A stretch of 64,000 bases of DNA from positions 4,526,001 to 4,590,000 of the forward strand of contig NW_025408668.1 of the NCBI RefSeq assembly GCF_020360975.1. Reading direction: 5' to 3'. The stretch comes from Hirsutella rhossiliensis (lineage: Eukaryota; Ascomycota; Sordariomycetes; Hypocreales; Ophiocordycipitaceae). The position numbers were made by a program, and so were the translations under genes. This document shows, in pieces, positions 1 to 10,853 of this stretch (position 1 is its first letter; every line of letters begins with the position of its first letter). Under the pieces are notes generated by a model. It worked only from the letters and a program-made list of their open reading frames with translations. It was not told where the DNA came from and made no database searches.

Positions 1-525
1 GAAAAAGCCACCGCTCGCAGAAGCGCTGAATCCGTAGAGAACAACAAAACGGATGGCTGCAGCAGCATCCGCGGTCTCGTGTCCTTGCCGTGGGCAGAGA
101 AGGGCGGGCAAAAATTGTCTCGCAGGAAGCTGGCAGATCCATGCTGCCCAAAATTGACGAACCGAAGAGACTCTGGCCCAGGCTCCGCTCCGGGAACGTA
201 CGTACGTAGAGTTGGGAGGCCAGATCAAGGCTGCCCGGCCGCTAGGTGAAGTGAAAGGAGAAGATTTGTGTCCAGCACAAATGTAAACAATATATGGGCA
301 CCTCGGCCCCTAACTTACTCCGTAGCGCGTCTCTAGAGAGACAAAGGACGCGTTCGGGCTGGTAGACCAGTCAATCCATCTTGACTCACGCGAGTGAAGG
401 AGGCCTGTGCAGAGTGAGTACACAAAAAGAAAAACAGTTCCACCGGGAATTTCCCGCTCCTGATGCCGAGAGCCGACAGCTTCCATATGGAAGGTGGATG
501 AAGGAATGAACCATCCAAGGTTCAA
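1..525 (-). CDS. family C gene, 5' part, chimeric, runs off the window
   Basis: Read on the minus strand from an ATG at 525. The first part matches the unit at 56,745-56,945 and the part below about 310 matches 41,900-42,240. The switch lies inside a 60-base tract (agatggattgactggtctac and onward) that is identical in both parents, encoding the peptide RWIDWSTSPNASFVSLETRY. The rest of the gene lies outside the window. Function is unknown; see the family C entry at 42,081. Confidence 0.55.
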
Positions 526-540
526 GTGAGTGGGCGAATC

Positions 541-757
541 CTCTTCTTATGTCTCCGACGCGTACAGTGTCCGGGCTCTGCGCCCGTCCAGTAGTGGGGT
601 ATGCAGTGAAACTACGTAACCTGCATGTGTGACGCGCCATCTGCCCTCCGTTCGATTGGCTCTTATGACTGCATGCACTCCCCCCCGTCGTTTCTGCTTA
701 GTACTACACTCAATCACGTGCGTGAAAGGTGTCTAAAGACTGGGCCATGGAGCAGAG
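541..757 (-). promoter_or_regulatory. promoter, unit 1
   Basis: TATA-like CATAAG at about 546-551 (minus strand), a CCGGGC..GCCCGG hairpin next to it, and the TCTGCTCCAT form of the post-origin spacer. Confidence 0.5.
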
Positions 758-791
758 GCCCCCTATAAACCAAACTTAAGTAATAGGGGGC
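758..791 (-). other. origin stem-loop, unit 1
   Basis: Complete hairpin with TATTAC at the left-arm/loop edge in gene sense and 9-bp arms. Confidence 0.85.
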
Positions 792-1269
792 CTGGCAGTC
801 AAAGCGACCTCCCGTCTCTTTGTGTCCCTCACCTCCGGCTCGGTACTGTTGACCTCCCTCTGGTCGTCCAAATCTCCCTCCGGTCGTCTTCCTCCTCCAG
901 TCGGATGGCCCAGTGTGTGATTGGTCTGTGTGCTTGTAGGGACGAGTGACTTTCACGTGTGGTGTTGTTGACTTTGAGTCTGCCGGCACGCGTGTCTGTG
1001 TCCGTCGCACTCCGTTTGCTCCTCTTGTGGTGTCTCTACTGTCATGTAAACGTCATACTCGATTGAAGAGTCGTGAGCGTGGCTCTCCACATCTCGACCT
1101 CCGGCTCGATGCACCTCCTTCGGAGGTAATGTCCATAGTGGTGAAGGATTCCGGGGTGATCATCAAAGTGGTAGCCGGGAAGGGTTTGACCTTGTAAACG
1201 GTCGAGAGTCTACGATCTTTGTGACATTTGTCTGTCCTGGAGGGATTGAATGAACGCTCTTGTAAAAGA
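792..1269 (-). repeat. common region: iterons and mini-hairpins
   Basis: Exact iteron 1191-1200, variant 1043-1052. One hairpin has a C(GGA)G loop and another C(GAA)G. Confidence 0.7.
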
Positions 1270-1392
1270 CTACGCATGTCTGGAATGACCATCTGTAGCC
1301 GTGTATTGTCTAGCCAGATGCACGAGTGGAGTGCAGGGTCGGGTGAAGTGTATCTCTACTACAGGCCTTACTCTGTGTGAGTGCATGCCTAA

Positions 1393-1408
1393 GTGAAGCC
1401 ATCGTGAC
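1393..1408 (-). terminator. conserved 3' element of family C unit
   Basis: In gene sense GTCACGATGGCTTCAC, about 90 bases after the stop codon at 1495. The same motif sits just past the gene in many units; a role in 3'-end formation is inference. Confidence 0.4.
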
Positions 1409-1494
1409 ATCCAAAATAGGAAAGGTCTCCGCAGCGCCGACGCTCCCAACACACAAATGAAAATCCCCAATGAAAGCCACACATTATAGACAAA

Positions 1495-2419
1495 CTATGC
1501 CTTCGAGGCACCAGCCTTCTGTATATCATGCAAGAGAATAGGGAGGAGCCCTTCACAGCCAGAGCTGACCGTACCGTCCCTGACCATGTGAGAAGCCCAG
1601 AAAAGGACTTGCACCCTCCTCTGCTCCGCGCAGCAAGACAGCCGCGCAACAATGGCCTCCGAGAAATCCGAGTCCGCAGCAATACCGGCATCTGGCGCTG
1701 ACCCCATATGATGCTGCAAGGCACCACTCTCTTCGTAGCTGAGCCCTGCGTCATCCGAACCGAGATGCAACAACACTCTGTGGAAAAAGAGGCCGTCCTG
1801 TGCACGCTGTGCCGCCCAGTAGACGAAGCTCCTGGGACCGAGGAGTCCTCAGTCTCGCGAACAGACAGAGGGTTGAAAGATTCTGTCTCGTCACTGACAG
1901 AATAAAAACCCATCGCTCGCACCAGCGCTGAGCCTCGGGCGCCAACAAAACGAGTGATCGCAACAGTCGCAGTCCCCCGTCCATGAGGTGAGAAGTGGAG
2001 GACAGTAGGCAGAAACTGTCCCATGAAAAGGTGGCAGACCCATGCTGCCCACTATACACCAACAGGAAGAGGAAGACTCCTGTCGAAGCTCCGCTGGAGA
2101 AAAGTGCGTGAAGTTGTAGGCCAAGCCAGCTCTGCTCGGTCGCCGGGTGTGGTGAAATGGCAAGAGTCAAGACTGTGCCCAGCACAGATGACAGCAAGCG
2201 GGCACCTAACCCGATAAATAGTGCGTAGCGCGTCTCTAGAGAGACAAAGGACGCGTTCGGGCTGGTAGACCAGTCAATCCATCTTGACTCACGCGAGTGA
2301 AGGAGGCCTGTGCAGAGTGAGTACACAAAAAGAAAAACAGTTCCACCGGGAATTTCCCGCTCCCCTGATGCCGAGAGCCGACAGCTTCCATATGGAAGGT
2401 GGATGAAGGAATGAACCAT
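1495..2419 (-). CDS. family C protein, copy of the unit at 56,756-57,673
   Basis: An ATG at 2419 opens an N-terminal part. The conserved C-terminal part runs from ATG 2043 to the TAG at 1495-1497 and carries CCDHSFC, then RWCERWVF, then LSCC. The frame is broken by missing bases in short runs near 1830-1950. The forward copy has different missing bases: it lacks one T near 57,143 and one G near 57,195, where this copy is complete, and is complete where this one is short. Both probably represent one intact gene with residual sequence errors. No known domain was recognised; the conserved Cys/His pattern suggests metal binding. Confidence 0.6.
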
Positions 2420-2450
2420 CCAAGGTTCAAGTGAGTGGGCGAATCCTCTT

Positions 2451-2662
2451 CTTATGTCTCCGACGCGTACAGTGTCCGGGCTCTGCGCCCGTCCAGTAGT
2501 GGGGTATGCAGTGAAACTACGTAACCTGCATGTGTGACGCGCCATCTGCCCTCCGTTCGATTGGCTCTTATGACTGCATGCACTCCCCCCCGTCGTTTCT
2601 GCTTAGTACTACACTCAATCACGTGCGTGAAAGGTGTCTAAAGACTGGGCCATGGAGCAGAG
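2451..2662 (-). promoter_or_regulatory. promoter, unit 2
   Basis: CATAAG at 2451-2456 (minus), CCGGGC hairpin, TCTGCTCCAT spacer; near-identical to 541-757 and 56,513-56,725. Confidence 0.5.
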
Positions 2663-2696
2663 GCCCCCTATAAACCAAACTTAAGTAATAGGGGGC
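2663..2696 (-). other. origin stem-loop, unit 2
   Basis: Complete, TATTAC form. Confidence 0.85.
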
Positions 2697-3250
2697 CTGG
2701 CAGTCAAAGCGACCTCCCGTCTCTTTGTGTCCACTCCTTCCTGTCGTGTACTGGTGACCTCGTTCCACTCGCTCAAAACTCCCTCCGGTCGAAGGGCTCC
2801 TTCCAGTCGTGGGCCCAGTGTGTGATTGGCTGGTGCGGGTTGTATGGTGTTCACGTGTGCGGGTGTGATTGAGTGACTGGGTGAGGTTGTGTTGTGGGTG
2901 GTTCGTCACTCAGTGTTGTGTGCTTCGTGAACGTGGATGTGCTTGTAAACGTGTTGACTGGATCTGAGTCTCTTGCAGCGCGGCTCTCCACGCCCAGTAC
3001 TGCGTCCTGGTCGCACCCCCTTCGGGGGGTTGATTCCGTAGTCATGAGTGGGATTGGAAACGATTGTCTGTAGCCCTTGCAGCGTAGTGTTCTTGTAAAC
3101 GCTTAAGAAAAGAAAAGAATCTATGGTCAAGCGGTTATTAAAAGGCTACAGTATTGTTTACTCCCTTGTAACAGAGTAATGTCTCTTGCAAAATATCCTC
3201 TTGCAAACGGTTGCAGGCATGCTATCTTTTCGGCTCTACTTATAAACGTT
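2697..3250 (-). repeat. common region: iterons and mini-hairpins
   Basis: Iterons 2942-2951 and 3092-3101, variant 3200-3209. The C(GAA)G hairpin near 3010-3026 has a 5-6 bp G:C stem. Confidence 0.7.
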
Positions 3251-3362
3251 GTTTGGTCACCAAGTGAGGGGATCGTCAAGTCCCCATCCGGTTAAAGTTC
3301 CTAAACGCCAACGCTATCGGAAAGAAGCCCTCGGGCATACAAGAAAAGACAAAGAAGAAGCA

Positions 3363-3988
3363 TCACAGCTCCCGTGTCACTAGCCCTGTCGCAAACTTCA
3401 GATTCCTCTTCTTCTCCGCTGCCGAGCCTGTCACAGGTTCCCCTAGGTGGCGCAGCAACTGATCTACGTCTCGCGCTATCATGAAAACGATGAGTATAGC
3501 ACCTGAAGACCGGGGACGTCAACTCACCATGCAGTCGCTCCAGTTGATCCACGTTGTCGGGAAAATCATCGATCACTTCGCCCGTGAGAACGCTGTGCAG
3601 GGGCACCAGGTCCATGTCTCCGCGGACAACCGTGCCATTCCGAGCTCGCACCACTGCGTTCCGGTTCCTACCGAACGGGGAAGAAGTCAGCAACCGATGC
3701 TGAGAAGAAAACTCACGGCTCGACTTACGAGACCGTTACCTTCCGATCCAAACCATCTACTTTGTGGTCCAAGCCGTCCAGCTTCCTGCTGATTGTCTGC
3801 ATCTCATTCCGCATTATGCGCATCTCAGACCGCAAGTCATTTCGTATCGCTTCAAGCGCTTGTGTGAGTCGAAGACCACCATCGACCGCCGGCAGGTTCT
3901 GACACCGCGAGAACTCCTCGGACAAAGCCGATAAACTGTCCGCCACCCGCGGAAAAGAGGGCTGTGGAAGGGCTGGTGCTGCCTCCAT
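3363..3988 (-). CDS. family A protein: coiled coil plus C-terminal helical module, three exons
   Basis: Minus strand. Exons 3988-3729, 3667-3528 and 3475-3363 give 170 residues. Intron 1 is 61 bases, starts GTAAGT, has branch-like TTGCTGAC and ends TAG. Intron 2 is 52 bases and starts GTGAGT. Exons 2 and 3 are 140 and 113 bases, as in the paralogue at 53,230. The protein has NLPAVDGG, then a heptad-like run with LDRKV, then RNAVVRARN, LVPLHSVLTGE, FPDNVDQLERL and a final LLRHLGEP..GS..EKKRNLK module. That order resembles, from memory, a common fungal hypothetical-protein family; no function is known. The start was chosen at the Met that aligns with the paralogues, although the frame is open upstream to 4126. 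Confidence 0.8.
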
Positions 3989-4355
3989 CGCTGATTGAAG
4001 AGATGTGAAAGAAAAAGCACTGCCGGTGCTAACTAGATCTGCTTGATCAGTAGGAGACGACAGTAATGGCGATGACCACCATGAGTGAAGCCAGCCCCGC
4101 AGGATCTCCCAAAACATGCGTGTCACCCTAGGAACGACGCGCGGTCACGTGACTATCTGCTTACAGAAGCAGGTTCCTCCGGACTATTATTCGTCCCTTC
4201 CGTTCCCTGGGAAGAGGGCTAGACCTACCCTGGATTGTCTCTCTTTCCGCTGGGAAAGAATGGTGCAGTTCCGTGATGCTGACTGAGAATTCCAAAAAAG
4301 AAAAACAGGTGCGAGTCCTCCTGATGGTCGCTCTGCTCGGGGGGGTGTCCTCCCC

Positions 4356-4582
4356 TTTATATGGCTTTGTCCCAAGCCGCGTGTGTTGTGTCTGTCCGGG
4401 TTCCAACCCGGCCAAGTGTGGGGGCAAGGAAACTGGCGTAACCTGCCCTCATTGGACCCGCGACCTCCCCCCTGTCGGATGCGCTGCTATGACTACCTGT
4501 GCTCTCCCCTGTCGCTCCGGTCTACTACTGCAGTGAATCACGTGCGTTCATCCTGCTCTATGGGCTGGGCCGTTGTGCCATG
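4356..4582 (-). promoter_or_regulatory. promoter, unit 3
   Basis: TATAAA at 4356-4361 (minus), CCGGGTT..AACCCGG hairpin, ATGGCACAAC spacer. Confidence 0.55.
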
Positions 4583-4617
4583 GCCCCCTATAAACCAAAC
4601 TTAAGCATATAGGGGGC
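4583..4617 (-). other. origin stem-loop, unit 3
   Basis: Left arm/loop edge reads TATATGCTTAAG instead of TATTACTTAAG; arms intact. Confidence 0.82.
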
Positions 4618-5046
4618 GCGGCAGTCAGAGTGACCTCCCGTCCCTCTGTGTCCCTCACCTCCGGATCGGTACCTTTGACCTCGTTCCACTCGTTCAAAAC
4701 TCCCTCCGGTCGAAGGGCTCCCTCCAGTCGCGGGCCCAACGGGTTGTGCGTGGGTGTGGGTTGTACGGGAGAGTGACTTCATCTGGGTTGGTGTATTGGT
4801 TCCTGTCTGTGTCTGTCTTTGCACTGTTGTTCCCTTGCTCGTGTTCACTCGCGTGGTCAAGAGTGTTCCTCTTGTGTGCTCCACTTGTAAACGGACTTCC
4901 TCAGTCTCTGTGCTTGAGCGTGGCTCTTCACACCCGCACCTTCGGCGCGTGCGCACCCCCTGCGGGGGGTTGATTCCGTAGCTCTGAAATGCCCTGCGGG
5001 GCTTATGCTCAGGGTGTTGTACTTGAAGCTCATGATCTTGTAAACG
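4618..5046 (-). repeat. common region: iterons and mini-hairpins
   Basis: Iterons 4883-4892 and 5037-5046. Hairpin loops are C(GCA)G twice and C(GAA)G once. Confidence 0.7.
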
Positions 5047-5213
5047 CTTAGGCTGTCTACGTGAGGGTTTGGGTCTACGTTCTTGGTGATGTTTATCTGT
5101 AGCCAAGTGGATGCGGTGACCAGGACAGTTCAATCTACTATCTGCGATTGATATGTTCGGGGTTTAGTGTAGATTCCTCCCGTCATCCCGTCCCTTAGTG
5201 TGTCTCTACCCGT

Positions 5214-6181
5214 CTATCCTTGCATGGTTGAGTCTACATGTTTACGAGGAAGTGAGGCCATTCCCAAGTCTGTTTTGGGCAGGTGGGGGTGTGTACGGGG
5301 CGATTGTGTGGCCGGACCAATGCGCTGCTGCGTGTGTACTGTGTCCCCAGCGGAGTGTGGGCCACTCGTCTCCCCCCGGGTCTCTGTCGGGTGGGCTACG
5401 GTCGATGAACGATCCGAGTCTGCTGCTCGATGACTGCTCAGAGCAGTGCAATCAATCTCCGGGCACGTCAACAAGATCACCTCCTGCCCGTCGGAGCGAC
5501 TACTCTCAGCCGTTGCACATAGCCAAGGAAGTAGTCAAGATGCAGCCCTTCACTGCATGAAGGAACAGGCTCTCGCCCTTGCCCTGGTTTCAGGTCAAGT
5601 CAGGGAAAGACTCACCGTCACCACCACCCTTTGCCAATTGGATGGGGAAGAGCAGCTCCCGCCACGGTATCTGTCCGTATCGTTTGGCAAGCAAAACGAA
5701 GAGGAAATCTCTCAGCACTGCGTAAAAGAGAAGAAGTCTCGTCAACTTGCTTCCTGCTCCTCCCGTGACGCTTTACTCTATTTGTCCCTTGGTGTTCCCA
5801 CGGGGACGGGAGGGGTTCCTCTGCTTCAATGCTTTCTGTCACACAGAGTACCTTCCTGGGTACATAAAACAAAAATCAATCCTGCTCGGATGTGTTGGGT
5901 TGAGAGGGGCGCAGCCCTCCTTATCCTCTGTCTGTTTGTCTCCGACCGTTGCTTCCATGCACGTGAAGGGTAGTCTCCTACAACGATAAAAGGAAGAACT
6001 TATCCTTCTGTCCCAAAGACAGCAGAAAGCGCAAGTACGCGCTGAGGGGGTCGAGCCCCCGGCGATCCCTCCGTGTCTGTGGCCTTACCTTGCTGGGTGC
6101 AGTCTCTTGACCGAGATTCGATTCCCCTAGACTTCCCTCCGGGGATATTGACGTGTACCCTCCGGTTGCTGTGTTCTCCAA
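5214..6181 (-). CDS. unresolved spliced gene, unit 4 (possibly family G)
   Basis: Minus strand. ATG at 6181 opens about 31 codons that end at a good donor, AAG|GTAAGG. Further open stretches lie at 5872-5618 and 5480-5214. The last one has LLTCPEI, which recurs in the gene at 22,618-22,109. Exon joins downstream could not be settled by eye, so the span is approximate and no function is offered. Confidence 0.3.
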
Positions 6182-6257
6182 GAAACACCCACTCGGGTGA
6201 AAGATGGAAGAGTCAAATCAAACCACCTGGGTTCATTGAGATGGGCGAACTCCCGTT

Positions 6258-6479
6258 CTTATACTCCGTGTATGTGTGAGTGTCCGGGTTCTGAACCCGT
6301 CCATAAGTGGAGTGATGGATATGTAAGCTGTGCCAGCAAACTATCCAATGAGTGCGTGGCGTCACCCTCCCTGTGTGGCTGCCTCTTAGTACGATTGAGC
6401 TCCCGCCGGTCACTTCAATTTAGTACCACACTCAAGCTGCGCAAGGTGTCTAGGACTGGGGCTGGGCCGTTGTGCCATG
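6258..6479 (-). promoter_or_regulatory. promoter, unit 4
   Basis: TATAAG at 6258-6263 (minus), CCGGGTT hairpin, ATGGCACAAC spacer. Confidence 0.55.
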
Positions 6480-6514
6480 GCCCCCTATAAACCAAACTTA
6501 AGCATATAGGGGGC
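6480..6514 (-). other. origin stem-loop, unit 4
   Basis: TATATGC form of the left-arm/loop edge. Confidence 0.82.
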
Positions 6515-7133
6515 GCGGCAGTCAGAGTGACCTCCCGTCACACACAATCTCACCCTCCGGGCTCGGTCACAGTGTCCTCGTTCCTCTCGTCCAGTTCCTC
6601 GTTCCACTCGTCAGATCTCGCTCCGCTCATACAAAACTCCCTCCGGTCGTGGGCCCAGGCTGTGATTGGTTGGGGGTTGGTCATGTGTAGTGTGTGGTTC
6701 ACGTACGCGGATTGACTGAGTGCGTGAGTGGGTCTGTTGTGTGGCGTTGCACTCAGTCTTGTGTGCTTCGTGAACGTGAGTGATGTTGTGAACGGGTTGT
6801 GTTCGATTGAAGATGGTATGAAGGTTGACGCTCATTCTGTTCGGTGCTCTCGTGCTTGTGGTTGCCAACAATTGTTCCCGTGCTCCCATACGGTCGCGGT
6901 CACCAGTCCCGTGTCTTGTGTCGACTTCCTTGTAAACGAGTTGATTCCATTGAATATCGTGAGTGTGACTCTTCACAGCCAGTCCTACGGCCTGTCTGCA
7001 CCCCCCTTCGGGGGGGTTGATTCCATAGTCGTGAATGGGCCCTCCGGGGGTGATAATTCAGTACAGAGTGAAGGAAGTGGATGATCTTGTAAACGAGGGT
7101 GGGTACACTATCTACGTGATCTACTTGTAAACG
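6515..7133 (-). repeat. common region: iterons and mini-hairpins
   Basis: Three exact iterons at 6929-6938, 7086-7095 and 7124-7133; C(GAA)G, C(GTA)G and C(GGA)G hairpins. Confidence 0.72.
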
Positions 7134-7291
7134 GATGCGAGGCCTACTCCAATCTACAGTCAGACGATTCATCAAGGCATTCAGAATGCAACCCGGCTTC
7201 CTCCTTTGCAAGTCAAAGAGAACAAGTCGAGATCGTGCCAGCACCGCGTTCCTTTCCCCGTCCGTGCTCACGATGCACTCCAGACAACAAA

Positions 7292-8036
7292 CTATCGAGT
7301 CAAAGTAGGCAAACGAGGACAGAGATCATCCTGTCCGGCAAGCAGGAGATGATGCACCCGCTTCCAGAGACGGTCAAAGCGGGCCTTCAACGTCTCCACC
7401 GCATCAGTGCTATCGGCCATCACGGCGAAAGCAAGAGCCGTCAAGTGGGTGTACACACAAAGAAGACCTTGAGCCTGCTCAAGAGTCACACTGGTCAAAC
7501 CTAGGCGATTGACGCAGCGGGCGTGGTCGCAACATGCACGAATGATGCCCTCTTCGGGTCCATAGCCCTGCAAAAGACACGCCCGTACACTGCCCAGAAC
7601 GTGTCCAGCAAAGAGACCACTCTCTCGGTCGTCTTCCCGCAAACCAGCCAAGTGGCACCGGCGAAATGCAAAGACAAGACAGCCCAGGCTGTGATCCGCC
7701 TCGTTTGGGTAGGGCTGCAAAACCCTGCAGCTGATGCGGCAAAGCCATACGACATGGCCAAACCGGGATGTCCCGGAGAAACGATGCAGCACGGAACATA
7801 ATACCTCGTGCAGCTCTCTCGAGCTGGCCAAACGGGCGGGTCATATCATCCGACAAAGCAGACCAGGCGCGGCTCTCCTCCAGCTCCCGCCGCAAGAGCG
7901 TAGAGGCATCCAGGATGTGCTGCCACTGGGCGATGGTAAAAACCCATCCGCAACAAGTGGACGACGGTCCGTCTACATCTCCACGATGAAAAGCGCCGCC
8001 TGCGTCCACGACTTTATGGACTGTACCGATTCCCAT
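7292..8036 (-). CDS. family D protein with one frame break
   Basis: Minus strand. The first frame runs from ATG 8036 to about 7835 and includes DDMTRPF. The second, to the stop at 7292, includes ARFDRLWKRVHHLLLAGQD. The paralogue at 9778-9026 has DDDMTRSF and DQFRRLWARVLHALETGED in one open frame, so the two frames belong together. The switch lies in a GAGAGAG run and is explained by loss of one GA dinucleotide. The product would be near 245 residues. No known domain was recognised; it is rich in Cys, His and Trp. Confidence 0.65.
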
Positions 8037-8182
8037 CGCTTCTGCTTGTCCGTCCGTGTATGTGGTGGCGTCTCCCGACCGTCAGTTTACCCTTTCTCCG
8101 AGCGGGTTGTGTCTCTCTCTGCCTGAGTGGAAAGAGAAAGCGTGAACCTTCTCGGGTTCAGGAAAGTGGGCGACCACCTGGT

Positions 8183-8392
8183 CTTATACTCCGTATGCTG
8201 GATGTGTCCGGGTTGCACCAACCCGACCGTAAGTGGGGTGGATATGCAAGTTGCACAAGCTATCCAATCGACGTGGTCCTTTCTCTCCGTCAAGTCCCTT
8301 CCTATGACTCAGTGTCTCCCCTCCGGTACAAAACTGTTATAAACTACATCCAAGCTAAAGCAAGGTGTCTAGAGCTGGGCCATGGAGCAGAG
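8183..8392 (-). promoter_or_regulatory. promoter, unit 5
   Basis: TATAAG at 8183-8188 (minus), CGGGTTG..CAACCCG hairpin, TCTGCTCCAT spacer. Confidence 0.55.
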
Positions 8393-8426
8393 GCCCCCTA
8401 TAAACCAAACTTAAGTAATAGGGGGC
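8393..8426 (-). other. origin stem-loop, unit 5
   Basis: Complete, TATTAC form. Confidence 0.85.
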
Positions 8427-8909
8427 CCGGGGGTGACAGTGACTTCCCGTCCCTTTGTGTCCCTCACCTCCGGCTCGGTACTGTTGACTCCGTCAAAGGG
8501 CTCCCTCCAGTCGTCCAACTCGCTCCGCTCATACAAAACTCCCTCCGGTCGTGGCCCAACGGGTACTGTTTGGGTGTGGAGTGTATGACCGAGTGACTTG
8601 GGGTGGTGTGTTCGTGTTGGTATTCGTCACTCGGTCCGTATTCACGATTGTTCTTTGGTGTGACTGTGTTGTTGGGAGTCCGTCGCGCACCCTGACGGAT
8701 GCTCGCTCCTCTTCTCTGTGTAGATTCCCTTGTAAACGCGTTACTCAATTGAAGATTCTTGAGCGTGGCTTCCACAGTTCGACCTTCGGCTCACTGCACC
8801 CCCTTCGGGGGTTGATTCCATAGTCGTGATGTGCCCTACGGGGTTTATCCTCAGAGTGGAATTCTCGGAGTCAATTCACTTGTAAACGCGTGTCATGCAC
8901 TTGTAAACG
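8427..8909 (-). repeat. common region: iterons and mini-hairpins
   Basis: Iterons 8729-8738, 8879-8888 and 8900-8909; C(GAA)G twice and C(GTA)G once. Confidence 0.72.
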
Positions 8910-9025
8910 GTCTGAGGCCGCTTTAGGAGGACATTGAATGTCCTGGTATTGTCATAACCATTCAGTATAAATACACGCTTCTTGTTCCATTGAGTGATCT
9001 ATAACACCACGATCAAGCAGGGTGG

Positions 9026-9778
9026 TTACTTCTTCGCAAGGCCGGGCGCATCTTCTCCCGTCTCCAAGGCGTGCAGCACGCGAGCCCACAAACGCCGAAA
9101 CTGATCCACAAACAGTTTGTACATGCTGACGCTGTGCACATGTCTCGCTAGAATAGCCAAGGTAAAGTAGCTGTGAGCGCACCATAGCGCGTCCACCTGC
9201 TCGTCATTCATCGCGATTTGTTCTTGAGGATTCTCCCGGCGAAGGAGCAGATTGCAACAAGGTCTGTCCTGCAGAGAGCAGTGTGCGAGGTCCCGGAAAA
9301 CCCCGTAGACGAGTCCGCGGAGAACCGAAACCCGATCGTCCGGGATTGGATTCGCCGGCATGCGCGAGTTCGTGGCGTTCTGCAAGAAGAGATGGACAAA
9401 CGAGTCCACGCCGTGTTCCAAGCACACGCGCTCACAGCAATCATAGGGGTCGTCACGGTCGCTAGCCACCCACAAGCCGCCAGCTTGCACCTGGGGCTGA
9501 GTGTCGTACTTAGACGTCGGCAGGACGTGTCGGGTCGCGAAGCGCGCAATCGCCCAAGCTTCCGTCTGCAGGACGGTAAACGAACGAGTCATGTCGTCAT
9601 CCTTGACCTCAAGGACGTCGTGCGCCCGGTCAAGCTCTCGCTTCACCTTCGGACGTTCTCGGGCAATGCTGCCCAAGAACCAACAGTCAAAGCCAAACCC
9701 CTCCTTCACCGGCAACGTTGACTCGGTCCACAGAGAATCAGGGTACAAAACCCCCCACAGGGCCTCCGTGCCCAGCAT
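9026..9778 (-). CDS. family D protein, intact
   Basis: Minus strand, one open frame of 250 residues from ATG 9778; the frame is open upstream to 9835, but the ATG at 9778 is the first Met. DDDMTRSF lies near residue 60, a Cys-rich stretch (YDCCERVCLEHG) near 110, and a C-terminal QFRRLWARVLHAL helix aligns with the genes at 8036-7292 and 26,776-25,924. No enzyme motif or membrane segment is visible. A long gap of about 300 bases to the TATA box leaves room for an upstream exon. Function unknown. Confidence 0.75.
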   Translation of the reverse strand: MLGTEALWGVLYPDSLWTESTLPVKEGFGFDCWFLGSIARERPKVKRELDRAHDVLEVKDDDMTRSFTVLQTEAWAIARFATRHVLPTSKYDTQPQVQAGGLWVASDRDDPYDCCERVCLEHGVDSFVHLFLQNATNSRMPANPIPDDRVSVLRGLVYGVFRDLAHCSLQDRPCCNLLLRRENPQEQIAMNDEQVDALWCAHSYFTLAILARHVHSVSMYKLFVDQFRRLWARVLHALETGEDAPGLAKK

Positions 9779-10090
9779 CGTGATCTGACGAGGAAGAAGT
9801 GTCCGACACAGTGCGTTCCTTGACCGGGAAGACAACTGTCCCAGCAGCGGTATTTGCCGTGACGCACAAGCGAACCTCGGGAGGTCTACTCGACTCCCCT
9901 TTTAGCATAGTCCCGTCCTCCGGGGTGGGAGGGGTTGGCTGCCCACGAACCAAACGATGGGCAACGTAGAGAAGAGTCTTCGTGCTCCTTGACGGAAAAG
10001 GCAGTATGGGCATCAAGCCAAAGAGCAGCCTGCTCGAGATGGGAGAGAACGGACCGTCTGAGGTCGGAAGGAAGTGGGCGGCACGCCCTC

Positions 10091-10320
10091 TTTATGTACT
10101 TCTGCGGAAGTGTGTTCCCCCCTCGTGCCCGGGTTCCGCCCCGCACAGCATGTGATGTGTATGCAAGCCAAGGCAAGCTACACTCTGTGACGTACCATCC
10201 TTCGTCCCTCTGATTGGTTCTTATGACCAAGTATTTCCCCGCCTGTTCAATACTGCTATGTACATCACTTCTGCCCCTTGCGGGACTTTCCGTTCCTATG
10301 GGCTGGGCCGTTGTGCCATG
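10091..10320 (-). promoter_or_regulatory. promoter, unit 6
   Basis: CATAAA at 10091-10096 (minus), CCCGGGTT hairpin, ATGGCACAAC spacer. Confidence 0.5.
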
Positions 10321-10354
10321 GCCCCCTATAAACCAAACTTAAGTAATAGGGGGC
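10321..10354 (-). other. origin stem-loop, unit 6
   Basis: Complete, TATTAC form. Confidence 0.85.
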
Positions 10355-10853
10355 CCAAGAGTAAAAGTGACTCCGTCCCTTTACTAGTCCCTCGCCGCCT
10401 GCTCGGTACCTCTGACTTCCCTCCAGTCGTCAATCTCGCCTCCGGCTCAGACAGAACTCGCTCCGCTCGTGGCCCAGGCTGTGATTGGTGGTCGAGGGTT
10501 GTAGTTGTTCACGTGCGCGGTTGGGACTGAGTGACTGGGCGAGGTTGTTTGTGCTGTTTGTTTGTCACTCAGTCGTGTGTGTACCGTTCGGTGTGTGTGA
10601 GTTGTTGTACTGTGTGGTGTCCGTCGCGTGCCCTCACGGACATTGGCTCCTCCCGTCGCGTGAAGACCGGCTTGTAAACGATTTACACAATCGAGGAATC
10701 GTCAACGTGACTCTTCACATCCGGTCCTTCGGCCCGTATGCACACCCTTCGGGTGTAATGTCCGTAGTCATGAAGTGCCCTCCGGGGGTGATCCTCAGAG
10801 TAGATTACGTGCAATGTGTCACCTTGTAAACGCATTCGGATCACTTGTCAACG
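10355..10853 (-). repeat. common region: iterons and mini-hairpins
   Basis: Iterons 10671-10680 and 10823-10832, variant 10844-10853. Confidence 0.7.

Noticed and set aside
714..1010. Open frames running through common regions (for example 714-1010, 4588-5133, 8464-8775, 52093-52617)
   Set aside because: They recur in every unit because the hairpin chain and purine repeats are low in stop codons, and they change with the non-coding repeats.
1389..2024. 211-codon frame overlapping the family C gene
   Set aside because: The distant family members keep only the other frame, and changes between copies are silent in that one.
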